Positions 44,198-52,110 of a stretch of 64,000 nt of DNA are shown one piece after another. The number at the start of each line of letters is the position of its first letter. The stretch's first letter is position 1. Position numbers and translations under genes: made by a program. The DNA lies in the NCBI RefSeq assembly GCF_020783655.1, contig NZ_JAJGQH010000005.1, positions 1 through 64,000 on the forward strand, in the 5' to 3' direction. The notes under the pieces were generated by a model. The model was not told the origin of the DNA. It made no database searches and worked only from the letters and a program-made list of their open reading frames with translations. This stretch comes from Xanthomonas melonis. GTDB lineage: Bacteria > Pseudomonadota > Gammaproteobacteria > Xanthomonadales > Xanthomonadaceae.

Positions 44198-45211
44198 ATG
44201 AGCGTGAGCGATCTGCTATCCCAGGACGAAATCGATGCCCTGCTGCATGGCGTGGATTCGGGCGCGGTCAATACCGAGCCCGAGCCCTTGCCCGGCGAGG
44301 CGCGCCAGTACGACCTGTCCAGCCAGGACCGCATCATCCGCGGGCGCATGCCGACCCTGGAAATGGTCAACGAGCGCTTCGCGCGGCTGTGGCGCATCGG
44401 CCTGTTCAACCTGATCCGGCGCTCGGCCGACCTGTCGGTGCGCGGCATCGACCTGGTCAAGTTCAACGAGTATATGCATTCGCTGTACGTGCCGACCAAC
44501 CTCAACCTGATCCGCTTCAAACCGCTGCGCGGCACCGGGCTGATCGTGTTCGAACCCACCCTGGTATTCACCGTGGTGGACAATTTCTTCGGCGGCGACG
44601 GCCGTTTCCACACCCGCATCGAAGGCCGCGAATTCACCGCCACCGAGATGCGCGTGATCCAGCTGATGCTCAAGCAGACCTTCGCCGACCTGAAGGAAGC
44701 CTGGGCGCCGGTGATGGATGTGGACTTCGAATACATCAACTCGGAGATCAACCCGCACTTCGCCAACATCGTGACCCCGCGCGAGTACGTGGTGGTGTGC
44801 CGCTTCCACGTGGAGCTGGAAGGCGGTGGTGGCGAGATCCACGTCACCCTGCCGTATTCCATGCTGGAGCCGATCCGCGAACTACTCGATGCCGGCATCC
44901 AGAGCGACCGCAACGACCGCGACGACTCGTGGAACGTGATGCTGCGCGAGCAGCTGGATACCGCCGAGGTCACCCTGTCCAGTGTGCTGGCCAGCAAGCG
45001 CATGAGTCTGCGCCAGCTCACCGGCCTGAAGATCGGCGACATCCTGCCGATCGAGCTGCCCGCCCAGGTACCGCTGTGCGTGGAAGACATTCCGTTGTTC
45101 ACCGGCGAATTCGGCGTCTCCAACGGCAACAACGCCGTGAAGATCACCGCCGTGCGCCCGCCTGGCGTGCAAGCCCCGCGTGCCGTTCCCTCCCAGGACC
45201 CCAATCCATGA
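44198..45211 (+). CDS. fliM: flagellar motor switch protein FliM
   Basis: FliM forms the C ring and binds phosphorylated CheY. The 337-residue protein has the N-terminal CheY-binding motif LSQDEIDALLHG (about residues 7-18), the middle domain (LFNLIRRSADLSV; GGDGRFHTRIEGREFT) and a C-terminal SpoA-type domain. Length is typical. It overlaps fliN by four bases. Confidence 0.97.
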   Translation: MSVSDLLSQDEIDALLHGVDSGAVNTEPEPLPGEARQYDLSSQDRIIRGRMPTLEMVNERFARLWRIGLFNLIRRSADLSVRGIDLVKFNEYMHSLYVPTNLNLIRFKPLRGTGLIVFEPTLVFTVVDNFFGGDGRFHTRIEGREFTATEMRVIQLMLKQTFADLKEAWAPVMDVDFEYINSEINPHFANIVTPREYVVVCRFHVELEGGGGEIHVTLPYSMLEPIRELLDAGIQSDRNDRDDSWNVMLREQLDTAEVTLSSVLASKRMSLRQLTGLKIGDILPIELPAQVPLCVEDIPLFTGEFGVSNGNNAVKITAVRPPGVQAPRAVPSQDPNP

Positions 45212-45546
45212 TCAACTCCGACATCCTCGACCCTGCGCCTGCCACCTTCGACAGCTTGCAGGCCGAGCACGACCAGAACGCCGCCGACCTCAACCTGGAC
45301 GTGATCCTGGACGTGCCGGTGACGCTGTCGCTGGAAGTGGGCCGCGCGCGCATTCCGATCCGCAACCTGCTGCAGCTCAACCAGGGCTCGGTGGTGGAAC
45401 TGGAGCGCGGTGCCGGCGAACCGCTGGACGTGTACGTCAACGGCACCCTGATCGCGCACGGCGAGGTGGTGGTCATCAACGACCGTTTCGGCATCCGCCT
45501 GACCGACGTGGTCAGCCCCAGCGAGCGGATCCGGAGGCTGCGTTGA
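45208..45546 (+). CDS. fliN: flagellar motor switch protein FliN
   Basis: FliN completes the C ring and docks FliH for export. ATG 45208 gives 112 residues, mainly the SpoA-type domain (LDVPVTLSLEVGRARIPIRN; VYVNGTLIAHGEVVVINDRF). Its ATG overlaps the fliM stop codon. Longer in-frame readings upstream lie inside fliM and are rejected. Length is usual for proteobacteria. Confidence 0.96.
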   Translation: MINSDILDPAPATFDSLQAEHDQNAADLNLDVILDVPVTLSLEVGRARIPIRNLLQLNQGSVVELERGAGEPLDVYVNGTLIAHGEVVVINDRFGIRLTDVVSPSERIRRLR

Positions 45547-45950
45547 TCGGCCTGCTGGCGGCTGCCGCGCCCGCCGCGGCCAAGGCCACCCAGGTGGGCG
45601 CGCAGGCGCCGGCCACGCCCAGCATGTTTGGCGCGGTCTTTGCATTGTTGTTGGTGCTTGCGCTGATCGTCGGCCTGGGCTGGTTGCTCAAGCGCATGCC
45701 CGGCAGCGGATTCCGCAGCAGCGAGGGCCTGCGCCTGGTCACCAGCCTGGCGGTCGGTGCCAAGGAGCGCGTGGTGGTGGTGGAGGTCAACGGCCAGCAA
45801 CTCCTGCTGGGCGTCACCCCCGGCGGCATCACCACCTTGCATACCTTGCCCGAACCGCTGCCGCCCACGCCGCCGCCCACCCTGCCCAACCTCAAGCAAC
45901 TGCCCAATTTCGCCCAGCTGCTCGCCCAGAAGCTGCGCAAGGACCCGTGA
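45543..45950 (+). CDS. fliO: flagellar biosynthetic protein FliO
   Basis: FliO is a small membrane protein that helps assemble the FliP ring. Translation probably starts at TTG 45543, which overlaps the fliN stop; no ATG is suitable. The 135 residues contain an Ala-rich start, one transmembrane helix (about 27-47, FGAVFALLLVLALIVGLGWL) and the family block GLRLVTSLAVGAKERVVVVE. The rare start codon plus coupling may keep FliO low. Confidence 0.88.
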   Translation: MIGLLAAAAPAAAKATQVGAQAPATPSMFGAVFALLLVLALIVGLGWLLKRMPGSGFRSSEGLRLVTSLAVGAKERVVVVEVNGQQLLLGVTPGGITTLHTLPEPLPPTPPPTLPNLKQLPNFAQLLAQKLRKDP

Positions 45951-45951
45951 C

Positions 45952-46809
45952 ATGTTCAGTAGCTGGAATCGCTGGGGGCGTAGCCTCCGCCTGGTGTTGA
46001 TCCTGCTGGCGCTGAGCTGCCCGCTGCTGGCGGCCGCCACCCCGGCCGCCCTGCCGTCGATGGCGCAGGCGGCTGCACCGGCCGCCGCTCCTGCCGCCGC
46101 GCCGGCGGCGGTGCCGCCCGGCTCCAACCAGCTACCGAACCTGCCCAACGTCAGCGTGGGCCGCATCGGCGACCAGCCGGTGAGCCTGCCGCTGCAGACC
46201 CTGCTGCTGATGACGGCGATCACCCTGCTGCCGTCGATGCTGCTGGTGCTGACTGCCTTCACCCGCATCACCATCGTGCTGGCCCTGCTGCGCCAGGCAC
46301 TGGGCACCGGTCAGACCCCGTCCAACCAGGTGTTGCTGGGCCTGGCGATGTTCCTGACCGCACTGGTGATGATGCCGGTGTGGCAGAAGATGTGGGGCGC
46401 CGGCCTGCAGCCGTATTTCAACAATCAGATCGACTTCTCCACCGCCTGGACCCTGACCACCCAGCCGTTGCGCGCCTTCATGCTGGCGCAGATACGCGAG
46501 ACCGACCTGATGACCTTCGCGGGCATGGCCGGCGACGGCAAGTACGCAGGCCCGGACGCGGTCCCGTTCCCGGTGCTGGTGGCCTCGTTCGTGACCAGCG
46601 AGCTGAAGACCGCCTTCGAGATCGGCTTTCTGATCTTCATCCCGTTCGTGATCATCGATCTGGTGGTGGCCAGCGTGCTGATGTCGATGGGCATGATGAT
46701 GCTGTCGCCGATGCTGATCTCGGCACCGTTCAAGATCCTGTTGTTCATCCTGGTGGATGGGTGGGTATTGGTGGTGGGCACGCTGGCGGCGAGCTTCAAC
46801 GCGTCATAG
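45952..46809 (+). CDS. fliP: flagellar export gate protein FliP
   Basis: FliP forms the core of the type III export gate. ATG 45952 gives 285 residues with a cleavable signal peptide (about 1-38), an Ala/Pro-rich mature start, and the conserved membrane segments (LLMTAITLLPSMLLVLTAFT; DLMTFAG; IDLVVASVLMSMGMMMLSP). Length is somewhat above average because of the Ala/Pro stretch. It closes the fliLMNOP unit. fliQ is not adjacent: 833 bases with a large inverted repeat follow. Confidence 0.96.
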   Translation: MFSSWNRWGRSLRLVLILLALSCPLLAAATPAALPSMAQAAAPAAAPAAAPAAVPPGSNQLPNLPNVSVGRIGDQPVSLPLQTLLLMTAITLLPSMLLVLTAFTRITIVLALLRQALGTGQTPSNQVLLGLAMFLTALVMMPVWQKMWGAGLQPYFNNQIDFSTAWTLTTQPLRAFMLAQIRETDLMTFAGMAGDGKYAGPDAVPFPVLVASFVTSELKTAFEIGFLIFIPFVIIDLVVASVLMSMGMMMLSPMLISAPFKILLFILVDGWVLVVGTLAASFNAS

Positions 46810-46862
46810 GGGTGGCTGGCGCGTTTGCGTCTGCTCTTGGGTTTGCTTTTGCTTTTGCTCTG

Positions 46863-47463
46863 AGCTCTTGGCTCGTCCGGGCCCCCATACCGCAGCGGCA
46901 AGCCGGGTAGATACAACCCGGAGGGCGGCGCGCATGGATGCGCGACGTTTTTGTAAGGGACATGGATGTCCCTTACAAAAATTTCTACCCGGATTGCGAA
47001 CCTGGAGCGCGCAGCGCGGAAGGCGCGAGGACGGGGTGTGTTTCTTTGGTTACTTTCTTTGCACAAGCAAAGAAAGTGACTCGTTCCCCGAAGGGGAGCG
47101 AAAGCCTTGCACTTGCTTATGCATTGCTCTCATCCATTTGATAAAGATACCAATGCAGATCAACGGCTTTCACGCCCTTCGGGCGCGAGTCACTTTTCTT
47201 TGCTTGTGCAAAGAACGGCTTTCACGCCCTTCGGGCGCGAGTCACTTTTCTTTGCTTGTGCAAAGAAAAGTAACCAAAAGAAAGCACACCCCGTCCTCGC
47301 GCCCTGCGCGCCTGCGGCGCTCCGGGTGCGCAAGTCCGGCAGAAATTTTTGTAGGGGACATCCCTGTCCCCTACAAAAACGTCGCGCATCCATGCGCGCC
47401 GCCCTACGGGTTGTATCTGCCGGCCTTGCCGCTGCGGTATGGGGGCCCGGAAAAGCCAAGAGC
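46863..47463. repeat. large imperfect inverted repeat between fliP and fliQ
   Basis: The left arm (about 46863-47108) and right arm (about 47216-47463) are reverse complements over about 245 bases with scattered mismatches and small gaps. Matching landmarks include GGGCCCCCATACCGCAGCGG, GGCGGCGCGCATGGATGCG, TTTTTGTA/TACAAAAA hairpins and GCACAAGCAAAGAAA. The spacer contains a 52-base direct duplication of the right-arm end (47163-47214 and 47215-47266). Each arm also has its own short hairpin, such as GTAAGGGACAT/ATGTCCCTTAC at about 46957-46979. No credible gene is present. It resembles a non-autonomous mobile element or a fused pair of dispersed repeats. Confidence 0.85.
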
Positions 47464-47479
47464 AAGCAAAGCAAAAAGC

Positions 47480-47608
47480 ACAGCGACAGCGACAGCGACA
47501 GCGACAGCGTTACGCTAGCGCCGATGTCACTGACAAGATGAAACCGCCCCCATTCACCCAGACGCCACCAGCAACTTACGAATCCCGAATCCCGAATCCC
47601 CAATCCCC
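47480..47608. repeat. hexamer microsatellite and heptamer G-rich repeat
   Basis: CAGCGA is repeated four times plus a partial unit at about 47480-47509. At 47574-47608 AATCCCG/AATCCCC units repeat, G-rich on the - strand. The second block ends only a few bases before the fliQ promoter. Simple repeats of this type can change copy number by slippage. Confidence 0.8.
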
Positions 47609-47615
47609 GCCCCTC

Positions 47616-47631
47616 TGGCACCCGACTTGCA
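47616..47631 (+). promoter_or_regulatory. sigma-54 promoter of the fliQ unit
   Basis: TGGCACCCGACTTGCA has GG (47617-47618) and GC (47629-47630) ten bases apart. The +1 predicted from this spacing (about 47642) coincides with the fliQ ATG at 47643, so the message may be leaderless. Confidence 0.87.
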
Positions 47632-47642
47632 TCACCACTTGT

Positions 47643-47912
47643 ATGAGCCCTGAAATCGCCCTGACTGAATTGCGTGGTGGCCTGGTCACCGTCCTGTGGA
47701 TCGCCGGACCGATGCTGCTGGCCGTGCTGGTGGTGGGCGTGGTGATCGGCGTGGTCCAGGCCGCCACCCAGTTGAATGAGCCCACCATCGCCTTCGTCGC
47801 CAAGGCGGTGGCGCTGACCGCCACCCTGTTCGCCACCGGCAGTATGCTGCTCGGGCATCTGGTGGAGTTCACCATCGCGCTGTTCCAGCGCATCCCGCAT
47901 CTGATCGGCTAG
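47643..47912 (+). CDS. fliQ: flagellar export gate protein FliQ
   Basis: FliQ is a two-helix hairpin of the export gate. ATG 47643 gives 89 residues, exactly the family length, beginning MSPEIALTELRGGL, with membrane segments at about 15-40 (IAGPMLLAVLVVGVVIGVVQ) and 50-75. No Shine-Dalgarno sequence precedes the ATG, consistent with a leaderless message from the adjacent sigma-54 promoter. fliR follows after 13 bases. Confidence 0.95.
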   Translation: MSPEIALTELRGGLVTVLWIAGPMLLAVLVVGVVIGVVQAATQLNEPTIAFVAKAVALTATLFATGSMLLGHLVEFTIALFQRIPHLIG

Positions 47913-47925
47913 CGGGCCGGACCGG

Positions 47926-48717
47926 ATGGATGCCGCCACCCAGATGGTGATCGACGGCCAGCGCGCGTTCGCGATGGTCGGCGCGATCATGTGGACCATG
48001 CTGCGCACCGGCGCCTTGCTGACCGCCATGCCGATGATCGGCAGCCGCGCGGTGCCGGCACGGGTACGGGTGATGCTGGCCGGGACCCTGTCGCTGGCGC
48101 TGGCCCCAATCCTGCCGCCGGTGCCGGAGTGGGACGGCTTCACCGCCACCGCGGTGCTCAGCATCGCGCGCGAACTGGCAGTCGGGGCCAGCATGGGCTT
48201 CATGCTCAAGTTGATCTTCGAGGCCGGTGCCCTTGCCGGCGAGCTGGTGTCCCAATCCACCGGCCTGTCGTTCGCGCAGATGTCCGACCCGATGCGCGGG
48301 GTGACCTCGGGCGTGATCGCGCAGTGGTTCTACATCGGCTTCGGCCTGTTGTTCTTCGCCGCCAACGGGCATCTGGCGGTGATCGCGCTGCTGGTGGACA
48401 GCTACAAGGCCTTGCCGATCGGCACCGCCATCCCCGATGCCAGTGCGTTCGCCGAAGTGGCGCCCACGCTGTTCCTGCAGATCCTGCGCGGCGGGCTGAC
48501 CCTGGCGCTGCCGATGATGGTGGCGATGCTGGCGGTGAACCTGGCCTTCGGTGCGTTGGCCAAGGCCGCGCCGGCGTTGAATCCGATGCAATTGGGTCTG
48601 CCCTTGACGGTCCTGCTGGGCCTGTTCCTGCTGTCCAGCTTCGCCAGCGAGTTCGCCTCGCCGGTGCAGCGCCTGTTCGACACCGCATTCGATGCCGCCA
48701 GGGACCTGACCGGCTGA
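47926..48717 (+). CDS. fliR: flagellar export gate protein FliR
   Basis: FliR completes the FliPQR export gate. The 263-residue protein is highly hydrophobic with about six membrane segments and the family blocks ALLTAMPMIGSRAVPARVR and FEAGALAGELVSQSTGLSFA. Length is typical. It lies 13 bases after fliQ. flhB, its usual neighbour, is displaced by about 8.6 kb of c-di-GMP genes. Confidence 0.96.
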   Translation: MDAATQMVIDGQRAFAMVGAIMWTMLRTGALLTAMPMIGSRAVPARVRVMLAGTLSLALAPILPPVPEWDGFTATAVLSIARELAVGASMGFMLKLIFEAGALAGELVSQSTGLSFAQMSDPMRGVTSGVIAQWFYIGFGLLFFAANGHLAVIALLVDSYKALPIGTAIPDASAFAEVAPTLFLQILRGGLTLALPMMVAMLAVNLAFGALAKAAPALNPMQLGLPLTVLLGLFLLSSFASEFASPVQRLFDTAFDAARDLTG

Positions 48718-48729
48718 TCGCGGCGCAAC

Positions 48730-48756
48730 TCAAGTTTCGAGGACGATCGCCGTCAA
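48730..48756 (+). promoter_or_regulatory. candidate sigma-28 promoter of the first propeller-GGDEF gene
   Basis: TCAAGTTT at 48730-48737 is followed after 11 bases by GCCGTCAA at 48749-48756. The -35 half differs from the FliA consensus at one position and the -10 at two, with standard spacing. The leader to ATG 48810 would be about 47 bases. It would make this cyclase gene a late flagellar gene. Confidence 0.4.
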
Positions 48757-48809
48757 CGCTGGTGGCGATTGAGCGACTCAATCGGCATTCCTTCCCTGCC
48801 CGGACTCCG

Positions 48810-51776
48810 ATGCTCAACCTGCCTGCGCTGTTCGCCAGTTCCGTCCTGCGCTGTGCGGTGGCATGGGCGTGGCTCTGGCTGCTGGCGATCGGATGGGGGC
48901 TCGGGTGCGCCGGCACCGCCGCTGCACAGAGCTTCAGCTTCCGCGACTATGCGCAGGCCGAAGGTCTGCAAGGCATGACCATCACCGGGCTGATCGAAGA
49001 CCGCAGCGGCGTGGTCTGGGTGGCCACCGAATCGGCGCTGCACCGTTTCGAGCGCGACCGCTTCATCGCGGTCGGACAGGACCAGGGTCTGGACGCACGG
49101 TTTACGCGGGCCTTGGCGCTGGATCAGGCCGGACGTCTCTGGGTGGCCACCAACAATGGCGTGTTCGTTCGCGATCGCGCACGCTTCGTGCCGGTGCTGC
49201 ACGACGGCAGGCGCATCCGCGCCGCCGCCGGCAACGTGATCGCAGCCTACCGCGACGGTGTGGCGGTAATCGGCAACGGCGAATTGCTGGCGCTGGCCCC
49301 GGGCGCGGGCGGCCGTTGGACGGTACAGACCCTCGCACTGCGGACGCCTGACGGTACCGCCATGAAGCCTGGCCCCGCCCTGCTCGCCGACGGTCAGTTT
49401 CTCTGGCTGCCCTGCGACGCCGCGATCTGTCGTCTGGATGTCAGTGGCGCGGTGGTCGAGCGGCTGAGCGAAGCCGACGGCGTGCCGCAGCGGCGGTGGC
49501 GGGTGATCTTCCGCGAGCGCGGCGGACGGCTGTGGCTGCGCGGTGGCGGCATCATGCTGTCGCGCGCGCCGGGGGCGACCCGTTTCCAGGAGCACCCGGC
49601 CAATCCGTACAACGGCTTCACGACCATGTCCGGTGCGACCACGATGGTGGAAGACGCGCGCGGACGCATGCTGACCCGTTCCGATCACGGTCTGGTGCGC
49701 TGGGAAGGCACGCATTGGACGGATATCGGATCGGAACAGGGCCTGTCGCTGGATGCCATGGTCGGGCCGCTGTTGCTGCAGAGCAACGGCACGTTGTGGA
49801 TCGGCACCCGCGGACTCGGACTGCAGCGCCTGATCGGCTACGGCAGCATCGAGCACCTGACCGAAGCGCAAGGCATGCCCTCGGCGCCGACCTGGGCCAT
49901 CCAGCGCCTGCCCGACGGCATGCTGGCCGTCGGTGCCGATGGCGGCGCCAGCCTGCTTGCACGCCACGCCACGCGTGCGCTTCCCTGGCAGACCGAGGAT
50001 GGCAAACCGCTGTCGCAGGCGCTGAGCATTGCCGTGGCCCCGGACGGCGCGGCCTGGGTGTCGTATTACTCCGGTGCCATCGCCCGACGCGATCCGCTCA
50101 CCGGGGCGACGCGTGGCGTGATGGACCTGCCCCGGCCGGCGTACAAGTTGCTGTTCGACAAGCACGGTTCGGTGTGGATCGCGAGTCCGCGCGGGCTGGT
50201 ACGCGGCCAGGCCCACCCGCCCTATGCCATGACGACGGAGCCGGCGCTGGCCGGTAAGTTCGTCGGCGACATCGATTTCGACGGCGCTGGCCGGCTCTGG
50301 GCCGCCACCAGCGATGGCTTGTTCCGCCGCGACGGCGATGGCTGGGTACATGTTCCGGTGCACGGTGCGCTGCCCAGCCAGGACACGTTCCAGATCGACT
50401 TCGCGCCCGATGGCCAGATCTGGCTGTCGCTGCGCGACAACGGGCTATGGCACGGCCGCCTGCAACCCGATGGCAGCCTGGCGGTAAGGGCGGTAGACGA
50501 CCCGCTGCTGTCCAAGGTCATGCCCTTCATCCTGCGCCACGACCGCGAGGGGCGGCTCTGGGTCGGTAGCAGCCAGGGGCTGGACCTGTACGCGCATGGC
50601 CGCTGGTCGCGGATCACCCGCGCCGAGGGTCTGCTGTGGGACGACCTGTCGGCCAATGCATTTTTCGAAGACGACGATGGCAGCATCTGGATCGGCAGCA
50701 GCCGCGGGCTCAGCCATTTGCGCGATCCGCAACGGTTGTTCGCCATGCAGCCGCTGCAGGTGGAGATCAGTCAGGTACGTCGGGGTAACCAGGAGGTGCG
50801 CGCCGGCAGCACGCTCGACTGGTCCGAAACACCGCTGGATATCGAGTTGCGCACGCCCGGCACCGAAGGCAGCCCCGACCGCATCAGCTTTCGTTACCGC
50901 GTCGAGGGCCATCAGGCGCGCTGGACCACCACCACGCTCAGCCATCTCACCTACCCGCTGTTGCCGCCCGGCCGCTACACGCTGGAAGTGCAGGCACTGG
51001 ACGCGTATCAACGCCATGCCAGCCCGATTGCACGCCTGCACTTCGTGCTGCGCCCGCCGTGGTGGCGCGGTACTCCTGCGATCGCCGGATACCTGCTGCT
51101 GGCCATCGCCGCAGTGATTGCATTGCTGCGCTGGCGAACCGCCAAGTTGCTGCGGCGCAAGCGCGAACTGGAACACCTGGTCGCCGAACGCACGGCCGAG
51201 CTGGAACAGGACAAACGCGAGCTGGAAGCGGCACGCGCCGAGCTGACGCTCAAGGCCAGCCACGACGAACTCACCGGGTTGCTCAATCGTGCCGGCATCC
51301 TGGCCGCGCTGCGCTGCCTGCTGCAGCGCGCCGATCCGCCGACACGCCCGCTCGCGGTGGTATTGATCGACCTGGACCATTTCAAGCAGGTCAACGATCA
51401 GCACGGGCACCTGGCCGGCGATGCGGTACTGGCCGGTGTCGGGCGCCGGCTGGACGCGCTGGTGCGCGGCGACGACCGCGTGGGTCGCTACGGCGGCGAA
51501 GAACTGCTGGCGCTGTTGCCGGGCCTGCAACGCGGCGCCACCCACCGTCTGGAGGATCTGCACCGCGGCATCTGCGGCGATTACCGCATCGATGGCGCGA
51601 GCCTGCACATCACCTGCTCGGCCGGGGTGGCCTGGCTGCAGCCCGCCGAGACCCTGGAACACCTGCTCGCGAGGGCAGATGCGGCGCTGTACCGCGCCAA
51701 GCGCGACGGCCGCAACCGCATCGCCTATGCCGACCAGACGCCCCTGACCGGTGCACCCGCCAGCGACGACCGCTGA
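48810..51776 (+). CDS. two-component-propeller sensor diguanylate cyclase (first paralogue)
   Basis: This 988-residue sensor probably makes c-di-GMP in response to a periplasmic signal. A hydrophobic signal segment (about 12-36) precedes a long periplasmic region of beta-propeller repeats (LIEDRSGVVWVATESALHRF; DREGRLWVGSSQGLDLY). A Y_Y_Y-like domain lies near 655-740 and one transmembrane helix near 754-775. A coiled linker leads to the GGDEF domain (about 815-980). The active site reads GGEEL (895-899), a functional variant, and an RxxD inhibitory site (RGDD) lies five residues before it. ATG 48810 is chosen because the signal peptide follows. Confidence 0.92.
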   Translation: MLNLPALFASSVLRCAVAWAWLWLLAIGWGLGCAGTAAAQSFSFRDYAQAEGLQGMTITGLIEDRSGVVWVATESALHRFERDRFIAVGQDQGLDARFTRALALDQAGRLWVATNNGVFVRDRARFVPVLHDGRRIRAAAGNVIAAYRDGVAVIGNGELLALAPGAGGRWTVQTLALRTPDGTAMKPGPALLADGQFLWLPCDAAICRLDVSGAVVERLSEADGVPQRRWRVIFRERGGRLWLRGGGIMLSRAPGATRFQEHPANPYNGFTTMSGATTMVEDARGRMLTRSDHGLVRWEGTHWTDIGSEQGLSLDAMVGPLLLQSNGTLWIGTRGLGLQRLIGYGSIEHLTEAQGMPSAPTWAIQRLPDGMLAVGADGGASLLARHATRALPWQTEDGKPLSQALSIAVAPDGAAWVSYYSGAIARRDPLTGATRGVMDLPRPAYKLLFDKHGSVWIASPRGLVRGQAHPPYAMTTEPALAGKFVGDIDFDGAGRLWAATSDGLFRRDGDGWVHVPVHGALPSQDTFQIDFAPDGQIWLSLRDNGLWHGRLQPDGSLAVRAVDDPLLSKVMPFILRHDREGRLWVGSSQGLDLYAHGRWSRITRAEGLLWDDLSANAFFEDDDGSIWIGSSRGLSHLRDPQRLFAMQPLQVEISQVRRGNQEVRAGSTLDWSETPLDIELRTPGTEGSPDRISFRYRVEGHQARWTTTTLSHLTYPLLPPGRYTLEVQALDAYQRHASPIARLHFVLRPPWWRGTPAIAGYLLLAIAAVIALLRWRTAKLLRRKRELEHLVAERTAELEQDKRELEAARAELTLKASHDELTGLLNRAGILAALRCLLQRADPPTRPLAVVLIDLDHFKQVNDQHGHLAGDAVLAGVGRRLDALVRGDDRVGRYGGEELLALLPGLQRGATHRLEDLHRGICGDYRIDGASLHITCSAGVAWLQPAETLEHLLARADAALYRAKRDGRNRIAYADQTPLTGAPASDDR

Positions 51777-51981
51777 GCGTGCGAGCGCGGCGAAGCAGGC
51801 ACCGCGCCCGGGTTTCCGACCGCTGCCATCGCGGGCACCTGCTGGTGCAGGCCTGCATCGAGCACCGCGGCGGGCTGGCTGCGCGCGCCCTTCCCGGCCG
51901 ATCGCGCATCCCGTCGCTCCAGCCCGCCGTGCCCTGGCCACTCCCACTCCTGCCCTGCACTCGCGCTGCACACGGCGCGAT

Positions 51982-52009
51982 TAAAGTATTCCGCAACGAC
52001 AGCCGCTAG
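51982..52009 (+). promoter_or_regulatory. candidate sigma-28 promoter of the second propeller-GGDEF gene
   Basis: TAAAG at 51982-51986 is followed after 15 bases by GCCGCTAG at 52002-52009, the same spacing as at fliS. The -10 half is imperfect. The rest of the 334-base gap 51777-52110 holds no gene I can support. Confidence 0.3.
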
Positions 52010-52110
52010 TCGCTTTATCGCAGCCCGCGACAGGCTGCCAGTGGACGCGTGAGACACCCCGCGCAAGGGGCGCGGAGCGCACGCACGATGCGTGGGAGAC
52101 TGCAACGCCT

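Noticed and set aside
46938-47541. Short open frames within the fliP-fliQ inverted repeat
   Set aside because: The frames arise from the repeat arms (similar peptides appear on both arms) and have no start context or domain.
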